Of a stretch of DNA of 64,000 nt, positions 11,116 through 21,353 are shown piece by piece. Origin of the DNA: Lithobates sylvaticus. Its lineage: Eukaryota > Chordata > Amphibia > Anura > Ranidae. Both the position numbers and the translations under genes were made by a program. The stretch's first letter is position 1. Every line of letters begins with the position of its first letter. The notes beneath the pieces were generated by a model. It searched no databases. It was not told the origin of the DNA and was given only the letters and a program-made list of their open reading frames with translations. The stretch spans positions 639,306,967-639,370,966 of the forward strand of contig CM053026.1 in NCBI GenBank assembly GCA_028564925.1, read 5' to 3'.

Positions 11116-12411
11116 TCAATGTTTACATTTTTCATTGTACCATGTGGACCACGGGCTCCAAAGTTGTCTGGTTGTGGAGTGTTTGTTTGTCTTACTGGTA
11201 AGGGTAATCTCATAGATAAACTGTGTTTGGACTAGGTTGATAATTTCCGCTCCAAGCAGGATAGCATTTGTTTTCCAGTTCCTTGTGAGTAGGAGTTTTG
11301 TGGCTAGTAGGACATGTGTGACTACCTGTCTATGAGCAGGAAGTAAGTAATCAATAATTAGGTTGAGGATGGCTAGCTGAGGAGATTGAGTGATAGGAAA
11401 GTGTAGAATTTCCCGGAGCATGACTTGAAGGTCATTCCAGAGTTTTTGTATCAGGGGACAAGACCATAAAATATGTAGTAGGGTACCAGAGTTTCCACAG
11501 TTTCTCCAACAGTCAGGGGAGGTAGGTTTGTGAAATTTTGCTATTCTGTGAGGGGTCATGTACCATCTCATGAGTGTTTTTTGTGTGGGTTCCCACAGTG
11601 AGGCGCATGTTGTAGCTTTGTATATAGAGTTGATTGCGAAAAGCCATTGTTGGTCTAAGAATTGGAGTTGTAAGTCCAATTCCCAGTCCAGGAGGGGTTT
11701 GAATTTGTGACATATGTGTTTCTCCTGTAGGGTGGAGTAAATGATGGCCACTCCTTTAGTAGTGGGGTTGGTAGAGAAAAAGTATTCCCATAATTTTGTG
11801 GGCATGGTACCTTCCAGCGAGGCGTATGCTGTGAGGCATTTTTGCAGTCTGTGGTAAATCAAGAAGTCTTTAGTTGGTACTCAGTGTTCTATGTGGATTT
11901 GTTGAAAGGACTTGTTGTTTATCATGTCGCATAATTCATGGGTGAAGGATATCCGAGCCGTAATCCAGTGTAGAATAGTTAGGTCAGGGGTAAGGTGTTT
12001 CAGAGCGTTGAGAGGAATGTGAATTTGTTTGGGTGGAAGATTCGACCATTTGGTGTGATGTAGTGTTCTCCATGCTTTAATGGAGGCCTGTACAGGAGGG
12101 GAGTAGTGGTGTAAGAAGGGGGTGGATGAAGTTGTACTAAGCAGCCAGTCAAGGAGGTTTGGGCCTGATGTTTCTGCATTTTCAATAGAGCCCCATAGTG
12201 TAGTGGGTGTAGATAGCATCCAGTCTTTCATCTGAGATAGAATCGTAACTAAGTAGTAGTCTCTTATGTCAGTGCACCCCATCCCACCTCTGGATCTGTG
12301 TTTGATGAGTTTAGCATGGTTACATCTAGATTTTTTCCCTTGCCAGACGTATTGGCTCAGGATGGACTGTAGGGATGCAAGGTAAAAAGCTGAGAGTGGG
12401 ATGGGTAGCAC
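11116..12411 (-). pseudogene. L1 ORF2, C-terminal segment with CCHC knuckle
   Basis: Two frames (12,411-11,881 and 11,862-11,116) continue ORF2. The first has SQYVWQGKKSR and RSRGGMGCTDIRDYYL, the usual post-thumb region. The second has a C-x3-C-x7-H-x4-C knuckle (CWRNCGNSG ... HILWSC) at about residues 118-135 and ends LWSPWSTWYNEKC. Between the two frames there is one break. The 3' UTR, 11,115-10,784, is A/C-rich on the minus strand and ends in the A-tail. Confidence 0.88.
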
Positions 12412-12420
12412 CCTAAAAGT

Positions 12421-13550
12421 TTAAAGAAGCCTCGGTAATATCATCATTTTAAATGCCGCAAGGCGGCCGGCCCATGAGAAATCGTGTTTAGTAAGCTTGG
12501 ATGATTCAGTGAGTAGCATTTGTTTGGCTTCTGTATAGGTAAGCAAGAAAAGGTTGTTAGTGGATTTGGTTAGAGTGATCCCTAAATATGGGATGTCGTT
12601 GTTAGCCCAAGGGTAGGGGCATGTGTTGCGAAAAATATTGCTCGTGATAGCGTCCATGCCCAGGTCTAGTATGTAGGACTTGTGTTCATTAATCTTGTAG
12701 TATGAGATGGTACTAAACCTTTGTAGAAGGGATTTTACCGAAGCCAGTGAGGAATGGGGGTTCCTGATCATCAGCTTCACATCGTCTGCAAAGAGATTTA
12801 TTTTATGTTCTATATCTCCGATTTTGAAACCAGAGATTGAAGGGGTTTGACGAACATGTTCTGCCAAGGGTTCCATTACCAGATTAAAAATGAATTGAGA
12901 TAGCGGGCAGCCTTGGCGGGTGCCATTCATGATGGAAAAAGGTTTGGAAAGCATTTCAGATGTGTACACCTGTGCGGAAAGGGAGGAATGCAAAGCCATA
13001 TGGCTGAAAGGATTGAACCTTGGAATCCGAATTTAGTCAAGGTGGCCTGTAGATATTTCCAGTGGACTCTATCGAACGTCTTCTCTGCGTCCAAGGAGAG
13101 GAGCAGAGAAGAAGTTCGACTCGAGTTAGCTATGTGAATTATGTTAATGATTCTTCTCGTGGCATCAGAAGCCTGTCTGCCCTTGGTGAAGCCTGACTGA
13201 TCATTGTGGATCAATAGGGGCATAAATTTGTGTAGTCTGTTGGCGATCAGCTTAGCGTAGATTTTCGTGTCTAAATTTAGTAGCGAGATGGGTCTAAAAT
13301 TTTGTGCTTGTGTTGGTTCCTTACCTGGCTTTTGTAATGTGATAATTAAAGCTTTAAGCATTTTGGGTGGGAGGGAGGAGGAAGAGGCAGCGCCATTACA
13401 TACTGTAGTCAAGAAGGGTGCAAGAATTGAGCTAAATTGTTTATAGTAATTGCTAGTGAGGCCATCAGGGCCGGGGGATTTGTTGGATGGAAGGGCTCTG
13501 ATTACTGATTCAATTTCCAAGGCAGTGAATGGGGTATTCAAAGAGGCCAA
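12421..13550 (-). pseudogene. L1 ORF2, reverse transcriptase domain
   Basis: Two overlapping frames (13,550-12,927 and 12,999-12,421) hold the RT. Visible in order are NKSPGPDGL (block 0/1), FRPISLLNLDTKIYAKLIANR (blocks 1-2), SGFTKGRQ, LSLDAEKTFDRVHW (block with the first catalytic Asp), GTRQGCPLS, FADDV (the catalytic Asp pair), and the thumb starting YLGITLTKS. Usual LSLDAEKAFD is LSLDAEKTFD here. A frame change falls between the LDAEK and GTRQG blocks, so the copy is dead. The block spacing is normal for L1. Confidence 0.92.
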
Positions 13551-13870
13551 TTGGTCAGGTGATAGTTTTGGTAGGTTAATTTCCTGGAGGAATGATTCTG
13601 TCTTGAAGGGAGGGTTGATTTACAGAAGTTTTGTATTTTAGGTTATACAATGTATGGTAATAGTGACTAAATGAATCTGCAATGTTTTGGGGGGTCTAGC
13701 AGTTTTTAATTGGTAGAAGAGTGAAACAAGTGTGTAATTTTAGATTTAGCATAGTGGCCCTTGATTCTATGAGCCATAAGCTTGCCCGCCTTATTGCCTG
13801 TAGAGTAGCAGTTTGCTTTAAAATAAGTGTGGGTCTTCTCATAGGATTGTAGGAGGTGTGATCTGAGTTC

Positions 13871-14562
13871 TTATCTAAGGTAATCTAGTTTGGCTTTAGT
13901 TGTCAGGGTGGGAGAAGCTTGGGTTAGGTGTTCTAATGTTTTAATTTCCGAAGTTAGTAGGTTTAGACGCTGTGATCTCTTCCTCCTCTCTCTAGCAGTA
14001 AGTTGTATAAGGATCCCCCTAATAAATGCCTTGTGGGCATTCCAGAGAACAGTATTATCTTGAAGAGTGCCAACATTATTTAAAAACAATTCTGCTAAAC
14101 AATCTCTGATATAAGAGGAGTGGGTTGTAGAAGCGATGATCGCAGCATCGGCTCTCCAGAGCCGAGTTCGGTAGTGCGCTGGCGAGTCTTCTAGGGTGAT
14201 GGTGACTGGAGCCTGGTCCGACCACGTACTGGTGTCTGTTGCTGAGGAGGACATTTTTAGTAATGTCCATTTATCCACTAGGAAGTAGTTGATGCGGGTA
14301 TAGGAATTATGTTGGGGGGAGAAGAACAAGTTGTCTCTTTCGGTGGTGTGGTGGCATCTCCATACATCGAACAGATCTTGGGATCTGATAAAGGATCCCA
14401 TTGGAGAAGTCAGTCTTTTGGAGTGTGAGGAGGAGTCCATGGAGTAGTCCGGTACCACATTGAAATCTCCGCAGATGATAAGCTGACCTTGTTTAAATCT
14501 GTTGATTTTTTTCTTCAGTTTGGAAAGGAAGTGAATTTGCCTTTTATTTGGAGCATATAGAG
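13871..14562 (-). pseudogene. L1 ORF2, C-terminal part of the endonuclease and linker
   Basis: The frame resumes beyond the MITE with YAPNKRQIHFL and carries the endonuclease signatures GDFNVVPD, YTRINYFLVD (usually SRIDY, so Asn replaces the common Asp) and SDQAPV (usually SDH, so Gln replaces the catalytic His). A charged helical linker containing ARERRKRSQRL follows. The region 13,551-13,870 continues the linker but has lost a clean frame. Confidence 0.85.
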
Positions 14563-15437
14563 CAGGGGTGCCCAACGTTTTGAAGAGCGAGGGCCACTAA
14601 AGCGACTTGGTAACCAGTCACGGGCCACAATAAGCAGAGTGGGCAGATGACAGGTCCATGTCCACTCAGCATATGCAGAGTGGACACAGACACAGCCCAC
14701 TCTACTCTATGGGCCCTCTAATCTGATCAGATGGAAGGGGACGGATCGGATCTGAGGTAGGCGGGTGTAAATGGACACTGGTCTGTTTTCATCTGCCGCT
14801 CCATAGAGGTGAATACAGGGTCCGATTGGGTCAGACCGATCATGTAAAAGAGGCCTAAGGCCGCTTTTACACTGGTGGTTTGCCCACGCCGCAGGTGCAG
14901 CGCAATTCACCTGTGGTTTTCCTGTGGTTTAGCTGCACTTTGCCATAGAATTCTATTATGTCCTGCAGGTTTAGTGCACTTTCTGAAAGCGCCCCAACCC
15001 GCAGGTAAAACCAGAAGTCTATGGCTCAGTGCAGTTAAACCCACAGGTGCACCTGCAATTCAGTTTGAAAACAGCCCAGTAACCACTGCAGAACAGATAT
15101 GCCCATATATACATTGTGATTTTAGTAAAAAACTTACCATTGATAGCAGTTACCCATTCAGTTATCGCCAGCTGTTGCTGTCCCAGGCAGAGCGCATTTG
15201 GTATCACTCCGCCTATGACAGGAGTCGGCGCTATACAGGAAGCGTTGGCTTATGAAGTTCTGCTCTGCAGGTGCTTGCTTCCTCTACCGTCGGTTTCATT
15301 CACAACACTAATGCACTGGGATGACGATTTGGCAACCTGCAATCTGGGTTTGCCATCCCAGGGCAAGAGGTCGCGGGCCACATCAGAGGGCTCCGCGGGC
15401 CACATGTGACCAACGGACCACTGGTAGGGCCCCCCTG
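14563..15437. mobile_element. Charlie-like hAT MITE in the L1 endonuclease
   Basis: The ends are CAGGGGTGCCCAACGTTTTG and TAGGGCCCCCCTG, the classic hAT-Charlie style. The target copy ATATAGAG is perfect on both sides (14,555-14,562 and 15,438-15,445). Next to the ends are the phrases GAGGGCCAC and GCGGGCCACATG typical of this group. The 875-bp body has no transposase; open frames in it have no known domain. The perfect duplication suggests insertion after the L1 had already landed, and not long ago on the scale of this locus. Confidence 0.92.
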
Positions 15438-15763
15438 ATATAGAGTAACAATGGTGTATCATTGTTGTTGAGGTCGCAATCAATGGCCAAATACCTGCCT
15501 TCTGTGTCATAGAGGCTGTCATGTAGAGTGAAGGAGCAGGTGTTTTTGATGTCTATCATAACACCTCCTCTCTTTTCCAGGCCTGAGGCCCTAAAAATAT
15601 GGGTGAACTGCTTGTGTAAACAAGTAGGTTCAGCGGAATTCTTGAAATGTGTTTCTTGGACGCAGAGGACATCGCAGTAGGAGCTACGAGCTGTACGCCA
15701 CAGGGATGTTCTCTTGGCTGGGTGGTTTAACCCCTTTGCATTGAGTGACAGAAACTTGGGCAT
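15438..15763 (-). pseudogene. L1 ORF2, N-terminal part of the endonuclease
   Basis: The endonuclease nicks target DNA to prime reverse transcription. The frame starts MPKFLSLNAKGLNHPAKR, the usual L1 opening in which Asn is a metal-site residue, and contains CVQETHF, holding the catalytic Glu. It then reads GGVMIDIKN and ends at the Charlie-like MITE (14,563-15,437), which cuts the domain in two. The start codon at 15,763 lies only about 120 bases from the 5.1-kb insertion. Confidence 0.88.
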
Positions 15764-16869
15764 TGTGTAGATGAAGTGTGGTGGTACAAAAGAATAAGGA
15801 AGTACTCACAATTCCCTGTAGGGCTTGGGGGATAGCGATGTTGGTCCTGGTTGTTGTAAGCTGTGTAGAGTAGACAGGGTTACGGTTAGACATGTGCGAT
15901 TCGTTTCGTACGAATTCGTAATTCGTACGAATTTTTCGAAATTCGTACGAATTTACGAATCTGTAGTACGAATTTTTTTTTTACGAATTCCGTACGGAAT
16001 ACGAAATTCCGTTTACGAATTTCGTCGCCGAATGATTCGAATGAATTCGAATGAATTCGAATGGATTCGAATGAATTCGAATGACAAAGTGTCATTTTTG
16101 CAGGAAAAATTCCGTTTACGAATTTCAGCTCCAAATTATTCGAATCCAACTACCAATATCAAATTTCAACTAATTCAAACGAAATTATTATAGCAGATAT
16201 AACGAATGAATTCGAATGCATTCGAATGAATTCGAATGACAAAGTGTCATTTTTGCAGAAAAAAAAGCTATTTAAAAAACAGTCATTCATTGATATAAAA
16301 AAAAAAAAAAAGCGTAGGGGTCCCCCCAAATTCAATAACCAGGCCCTTCAGGTCTGGTATGGATATTAAGGGGGACCCCAGCCAAAAAAAAATGGCGTGG
16401 GGTCCCCCCCAAATATCCATACCAGACCCTTCAGGTCTGGGATGGATTTTAAGGGGAACCCCGGCCAAAAAAAAAAAAAAAATGGCGTGGGGGTCCCCCT
16501 CAAAATCCATACCAGACCCTTTATCCGAGCACGCAACCTGGCAGGCCGCAGGAAAAGAGGGGGGGATGAGAGCGCCCCCCCTCTCGCCTGAACCGTACCA
16601 GGCCACATGCCCTCAACATTGGGAGGGTGCTTTGGGGTCCCCCCCAAAGCACCTTGTCCCCATGTTGATGAGGACAAGGGCCTCCTCCCCACAACCCTGG
16701 CCGGTGGTTGTGGGGGTCTGCGGGCGGGGGGCTTATCGGAATCTGGAAGCCCCCTTTAACAAGGGGACCCCCAGATCCCGCCCCCCCCCCCCCTGTGTGA
16801 AATGGTAAGGGGGTACAAAAGTACCCCTACCATTTCACCAAAAAAGGTGACAAAAATGGTAAAAATGAC

Positions 16870-17200
16870 AGGAGACAGTCTTTGACAATTCCTTTATTAA
16901 AATCTTCTTTCTTCTTTCTTCTGGTCTTCCTTTCTTCATCGTCTCCTTCCGTCATCTTCTTCCATCTTCTTCCATCTTCTTCCATCTTCTTCTTCCTTCG
17001 ATTCGCTTCTTCTTCCTCCGGTCTTCTCGTCCTTCTCGTCCGGCGTCGTCCTTCTCGTCCGGCATCGTCGTCTCTTCTCGCAGGCCGCTCCTCGCAATGG
17101 GAGGCTCCCGCTCTGTGAGGCTTCGCTCCGGGTGACAGGTCTTTTATAACGAAGGCACCTGGTGACCCCGCCCCCTCTGACGCACGGGGACGTCATGTGG
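16870..17200 (-). other. Promoter/ORF/poly(A)-like cassette, copy 1 (leftward)
   Basis: On the minus strand it has a GC box and TGACG-type core near 17,170-17,195, TTATAAAAGACC near 17,135, a CpG-rich leader, ATGCCGGACGAGAAGGACGA near 17,063, a Lys/Arg/Glu-rich frame, and AATAAAGGAATTGTC near 16,900. It mirrors the rightward copy at 17,219. Confidence 0.6.
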
Positions 17201-17221
17201 AATTCCCTATGGCTTTCCCCA

Positions 17222-17268
17222 TGACGTCAGAGGGGGGCGGGGTCACCAGGTGCCTTCGTTATACAAGA
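17222..17268 (+). promoter_or_regulatory. Core-promoter-like block: CRE, GC box, TATA-like
   Basis: TGACGTCA, a perfect CRE, is at 17,222-17,229. GGGGCGGGG is at 17,234-17,242 and a degenerate TATA (GTTATACAAG) is around 17,258-17,267. The spacing, with the TATA about 75 bases before an ATG at 17,343, is that of a small RNA polymerase II promoter. Because the core lies at the centre of a palindrome, the same elements face left into copy 1. Activity is inference. Confidence 0.5.
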
Positions 17269-17342
17269 CCTGTCACCCGGAGCGGAGCCTCACAGAGCGG
17301 GAGCCTCCCATTGCGAGGAGCGGCCTGCGAGAAGAGACGACG

Positions 17343-17558
17343 ATGCCGGACGAGAAGGACAACGCCGGACGAGAAGGACGAGAAGACCGGAGGAAGAAGA
17401 AGCGAATCGAAGGAAGAAGATGGAAGAAGATGCCGGAAGGAGAAGGTGAAGAAAGGAAGACAAGAAGAAAGAAGAAAGAAGATTTTAATAAAGGAATTGT
17501 CAAAGACTGTCTCCTGTCATTTTTACCATTTTTTGCCACTTTTTTGGTGAAATGGTAG
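17343..17558 (+). CDS. Charged small ORF of cassette copy 2, possibly not translated
   Basis: About 71 codons starting MPDEKDNAGREGRED. The middle is almost wholly Lys, Arg, Glu and Gly (RRKKKRIEGRRWKKMPEGE), and the end is hydrophobic (CLLSFLPFFATFLVKW). AATAAA lies at 17,487-17,492, inside the frame and some 65 bases before its stop. A transcript cut at the usual distance would carry no stop codon, which argues against an ordinary protein. I do not recognise it. Near-copies lie at 19,869 and, inverted, near 17,063 and 19,590. Confidence 0.3.
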   Translation: MPDEKDNAGREGREDRRKKKRIEGRRWKKMPEGEGEERKTRRKKKEDFNKGIVKDCLLSFLPFFATFLVKW

Positions 17559-18080
17559 GGGTACTTTTGTACCCCCTTACCAATTCACACAGGGGGGGGG
17601 GCGGGATCTGGGGGTCCCCTTGTTAAAGGGGGCTTCCAGATTCCGATAAGCCCCCCGCCCGCAGACCCCCACAACCACCGGGCACGGTTGTGGGGATGAG
17701 GCCCTTGTCCTCATCAACATGGGGACAAGGTGCTTTGGGGGGGACCCCAAAGCATCCTCCCAATGTTGAGGGCATGTGGCCTGGTACGGTTCAGGCGGGA
17801 GGGGGGGCGCTCTCGTCCCCCCCTCCTTTCCTGCGGCCTGCCAGGTTGCGTGCTCGGATAAGGGTCTGGTATGGATTTTTATGGGGACCCCACGCCATTT
17901 TTTTTGGCTAGGGTTCCCCTTAAAATCCATCCCAGACCTGAAGGGTCTGATATGGATTTTGAGGGGGACCCTACGCCATTTTTTTTTTTTGGCTGGGGTC
18001 CCCCTTAATATCCATCCCAGACCTGAAGGGCCTGGTTATTGAATTTGGGGGGACCCCTACGCATTTTTTTATCAATGACT

Positions 18081-18835
18081 TCAATGAATGACAGTTCTCT
18101 GTATTACGGATCCAACAATTCATTTGCCGGCAAATAGCTGCGAGTGATTTTAAATAGTTTTTTTTTTCCTGCAAAAATGACACTGCAGGAACAGTTCTCT
18201 ATATTAGATATACTGAATCTCGAAGCATTCGAAGCATTCGTTATATCTGCTATTATAATTTCTTTCATATTAGTTGAAATTACATATTTGTTAGTTACAA
18301 TACAACATTCGAATTGTTCTCTGTATTACGGGAATCGGCAATTAGCTGCGAGTGATTTTAAATGTCTTTTTTTTTTCCTGCAAAAATGACACATTGTACA
18401 GAGAGAGTTCTAAACACGGGAAACCTGCGCCCCTTCTATATACTATATACTCTATAGTATGCCTATGAAGGGGGTCATGTTTCCCGTGTTTAGAACTCTC
18501 TCTGTACAATGTGTCATTTTTGCAGGAAAAAAAGACATTTAAAATCACTCGCAGCTAATTGCCGATTCCCGTAATACAGAGAACAATTCGAATGTTGTAT
18601 TGTAACTAACAAATATGTAATTTCAACTAATATGAAAGAAATTATAATAGCAGATATAACGAATGCTTCGAATGATTCGAGATTCAGTATATCTAATATA
18701 GAGAACTGTTCCTGCAGTGTCATTTTTGCAGGAAAAAAAAACTATTTAAAATCACTCGCAGCTATTTGCCGGCAAATGAATTGTTGGATCCGTAATACAG
18801 AGAACTGTCATTCATTGAAGTCATTGATAAAAAAA
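18081..18835. repeat. Central palindrome of the 5.1-kb element
   Basis: Arms of about 370 bases meet at a short AT spacer near 18,440-18,460 (TATACTATATACTCTATAG). Matching words include GAACAGTTCTCTATATTAG and its inverse, and GTGTCATTTTTGCAGG and its inverse. The pairing appears nearly perfect by eye, including the CGGGAAACCTGCGCCCCTTC / GAAGGGGGTCATGTTTCCCG pair beside the centre, which has a few differences. Confidence 0.85.
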
Positions 18836-19384
18836 TGCGTAGGGGTCCCCCCAAATTCAATAACCAGGCCCTTCAGGTCTGGGATGGATATTAAGGGGGA
18901 CCCCAGCCAAAAAAATAAAAAAAAAATGGCGTAGGGTCCCCCTCAAAATCCATACCAGACCCTTGAGGTCTGGGATGGATTTTAAGGGGAACCCTAGCCA
19001 AAAAAAATGGCGTGGGGTCCCCCATAAAATCCATACCAGACCCTTATCCGAGCACGCAACCTGGCAGGCCGCAGGAAAGGAGGGGGGGACGAGAGCGGCC
19101 CCCCTCCCGCCTGAACCGTACCAGGCCACATGCCCTCAACATTGGGAGGATGCTTTGGGGGTCTAAGACCCCCAAAGCACCTTGTCCCCATGTTGATGAG
19201 GACAAGGGCCTCTTCCCCACAACCGTGCCCGGTGGTTGTGGGGGTCTGCGGGTGGGGGGCTTATCGGAATCTGGAAGCCCCCTTTAACAAGGGACCCCCA
19301 GATCCCGGCCCCCCCCCAGTGTGAAATGGTAAGGGGGTACAAAAGTACCCCTACCATTTCACCAAAAAAGTGGCAAAAATGGTA

Positions 19385-19715
19385 AAAATGACAGGAGACA
19401 GTCTTTGACAATTCCTTTATTAAAATCTTCTTTCTTCTTTCTTCATCCTTCGGTTTCTTCATCTTCTCCTTCCGTCATCTTCTTCCATCTTCTTCCATCT
19501 TCTTCCATCTTCTTCGTCCTTCGATTCGCTTCTTCTTCTTACTCCGGTCTTCTCGTCCTTCTCGTCCGGCGTCGTCCTTCTCGTCCGGCATCGTCGTCTC
19601 TTCTCACAGGCCGCTCCTCGCAATGGGAGGCTCCCGCTCTGTGAGGCTCCGCTCCGGGTGACAGGTCTTGTATAACGAAGGCACCTGGTGACCCCGCCCC
19701 CCTCTGACGTCATGG
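19385..19715 (-). other. Promoter/ORF/poly(A)-like cassette, copy 3 (leftward)
   Basis: Mirror of copy 2. On the minus strand there is a GC box near 19,695-19,710, GTTATACAAGACC near 19,670, the CpG-rich leader, ATGCCGGACGAGAAGGACGA near 19,590, a charged frame and AATAAAGGAATTGTC near 19,415. Confidence 0.6.
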
Positions 19716-19749
19716 GGAAAGCCATAGGAAATTCCACATGACGTCCCCG

Positions 19750-19793
19750 TGCGTCAGAGGGGGCGGGGTCACCAGGTGCCTTCGTTATAAAAG
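19750..19793 (+). promoter_or_regulatory. Core-promoter-like block with a consensus TATA box
   Basis: GCGTCAGAGGGGGCGGGGTC (CRE-half and GC box) lies at 19,751-19,770, followed by TATAAAAG at 19,786-19,793, a textbook TATA box. The next ATG is at 19,869. The paired leftward promoter shares the central core at 19,700-19,745. Function is inference. Confidence 0.55.
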
Positions 19794-19868
19794 ACCTGTC
19801 ACCCGGAGCGAAGCCTCACAGAGCGGGAGCCTCCCATTGCGAGGAGCGGCCTGCGAGAAGAGACGACG

Positions 19869-20072
19869 ATGCCGGACGAAAAGGACGAGAAGACCGGAGG
19901 AAGAAGAAGCGAATCGAAGGAAGAAGATGGAAGAAGATGGAAGAAGATGCCGGAAGGAGAAGATGAAGAAAGGAAGACCAGAAGAAAGAAGAAAGAAGAT
20001 TTTAATAAAGGAATTGTCAAAGACTGTCTCCTGTCATTTTTACCATTTTTGTCACCTTTTTTGGTGAAATGA
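19869..20072 (+). CDS. Charged small ORF of cassette copy 4, possibly not translated
   Basis: 67 codons, starting MPDEKDEKTGGRRSESKEED and ending hydrophobic (SFLPFLSPFLVK). It follows a good TATA box by about 76 bases and a CpG-rich leader. AATAAA is at 20,004-20,009, inside the frame and before the stop at 20,070-20,072, as in copy 2. It has no recognised domain. The Arg/Lys/Glu composition comes from a purine-rich GAAGAAGA tract, which could equally be an exonic-enhancer-like or structural RNA feature. Confidence 0.3.
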   Translation: MPDEKDEKTGGRRSESKEEDGRRWKKMPEGEDEERKTRRKKKEDFNKGIVKDCLLSFLPFLSPFLVK

Positions 20073-21353
20073 TAGGGGTACTTTTGTACCCCCTTACCAT
20101 TTCACACAGGGGGGGGGCCGGGATCTGGGGGTCCCCTTGTTAAAGGGGGCTTCCAGATTCCGATAAGCCCCCCGCCCGCAGACCCCCACAACCACCGGCC
20201 AGGGTTGTGGGGATGAGGCCCTTGTCCTCATCAACATGGGGACAAGGTGCTTTGGGGGGGACCCCAAAGCATCCTCCCAATGTTGAGGGCATGTGGCCTG
20301 GTACGGTTCAGGCGGGAGGGGGGGCCGCTCTCGTCCCCCCCTCCTTTCCTGCGGCCTGCCAGGTTGCATGCTCGGATAAAGGGTCTGGTATGGATTTTGA
20401 GGGGGACCCCACGCCATTTTTTTTTTTTTTTTGGCCGGGGTTCCCCTTAAAATCCATCCCAGACCTGAAGGGTCTGGTATGGATATTTGGGGGGGACCCC
20501 ACGCCATTTTTTTTTTTGGCTGGGGTCCCCCTTAATATCCATACCAGACCTGAAGGGCCTGGTTATTGAATTTGGGGGGACCCCTACGCTTTTTTTTTTC
20601 TGCAAAAATGACACTTTGTCATTCGAATTCATTCGTTATATCTGCTATAATAATTTCGTTCAAATTAGTTGAAATTCGATATTGGTAGTTGGATTTACTA
20701 ACGATTCGTAACTATTCATAACGATTCGTAACGATTCGTAACTATTCATAACGATTCGTAACGATTCGTAACTTGAAATTGAAATTCGATATTTGTAGTT
20801 GGTTTCGAATTGTTCTCTGTGTTATGAGAACCAACAATTCATTAGCCGCGTTAACGATTCGTAACTTTACTAACGATTCGTAAAAAAAATTACGATTCGT
20901 CCGAATTTCGTATTTCGTACGAATTTGAACGGAATTTCGTACACGAATTACGAATTACGAATTTTTTTATATACGAAACGGGACGAAACGAAACGAAACT
21001 AATTTTTTGACAGTTCCCATGTCTAGTTACGGTCTCAAAGTAGGATCAGAGTCTGAAGATCTTGTGCTCTCAGAGGTCAGGGTAGGTGAAAGAAAAACAT
21101 TTAGTTAAAACAAACAGTACGTTAAGTTGGGGAAGGGGTAGGATGGGATCAGCAGTGTGTCAGAGAACTGCTAATCAAGATTGGGGGTTAAGTTTGTGAA
21201 CTAGCTGCAACGAGCAGGCACCGAGCGGATTGCGGTGGAGTAGTAGCATTAGTTTAGCACTAACCTGATAATCATTTGTTGAATTTAGAGCGTTGCTGTT
21301 TGTTGTATGCCGGAGGGTTGGTTGTGGACGTTTGTGGACCAGTGGAATCGATC

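Larger units (their letters stand above)
15887..21025. mobile_element. 5.1-kb hAT-like element, a palindrome of palindromes
   Basis: The termini TAGACATGTGCG and CCCATGTCTA are inverted, and the target copy GTTACGGT is perfect at 15,879-15,886 and 21,026-21,033. The whole element folds on a centre near 18,452, each base p pairing with about 36,910 minus p. Each half is itself a palindrome, centred near 17,205 and 19,725. From outside in, an arm has an AT-rich ACGAATTCG zone, a GTGTCATTTTTGCAG block, three GGTCTGGTATGGATTTT hairpins, a GC-rich block, and a divergent transcription-like cassette. There is no transposase, so it must be mobilised by another element. It sits in the ORF1-ORF2 spacer of the L1. 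Confidence 0.93.

Noticed and set aside
16283-16808. Frames with recurring SGMDFKGNP and HTRPFRS phrases on both strands
   Set aside because: They are readings of the GGTCTGGTATGGATTTT hairpin blocks and recur wherever the block occurs, in any frame.
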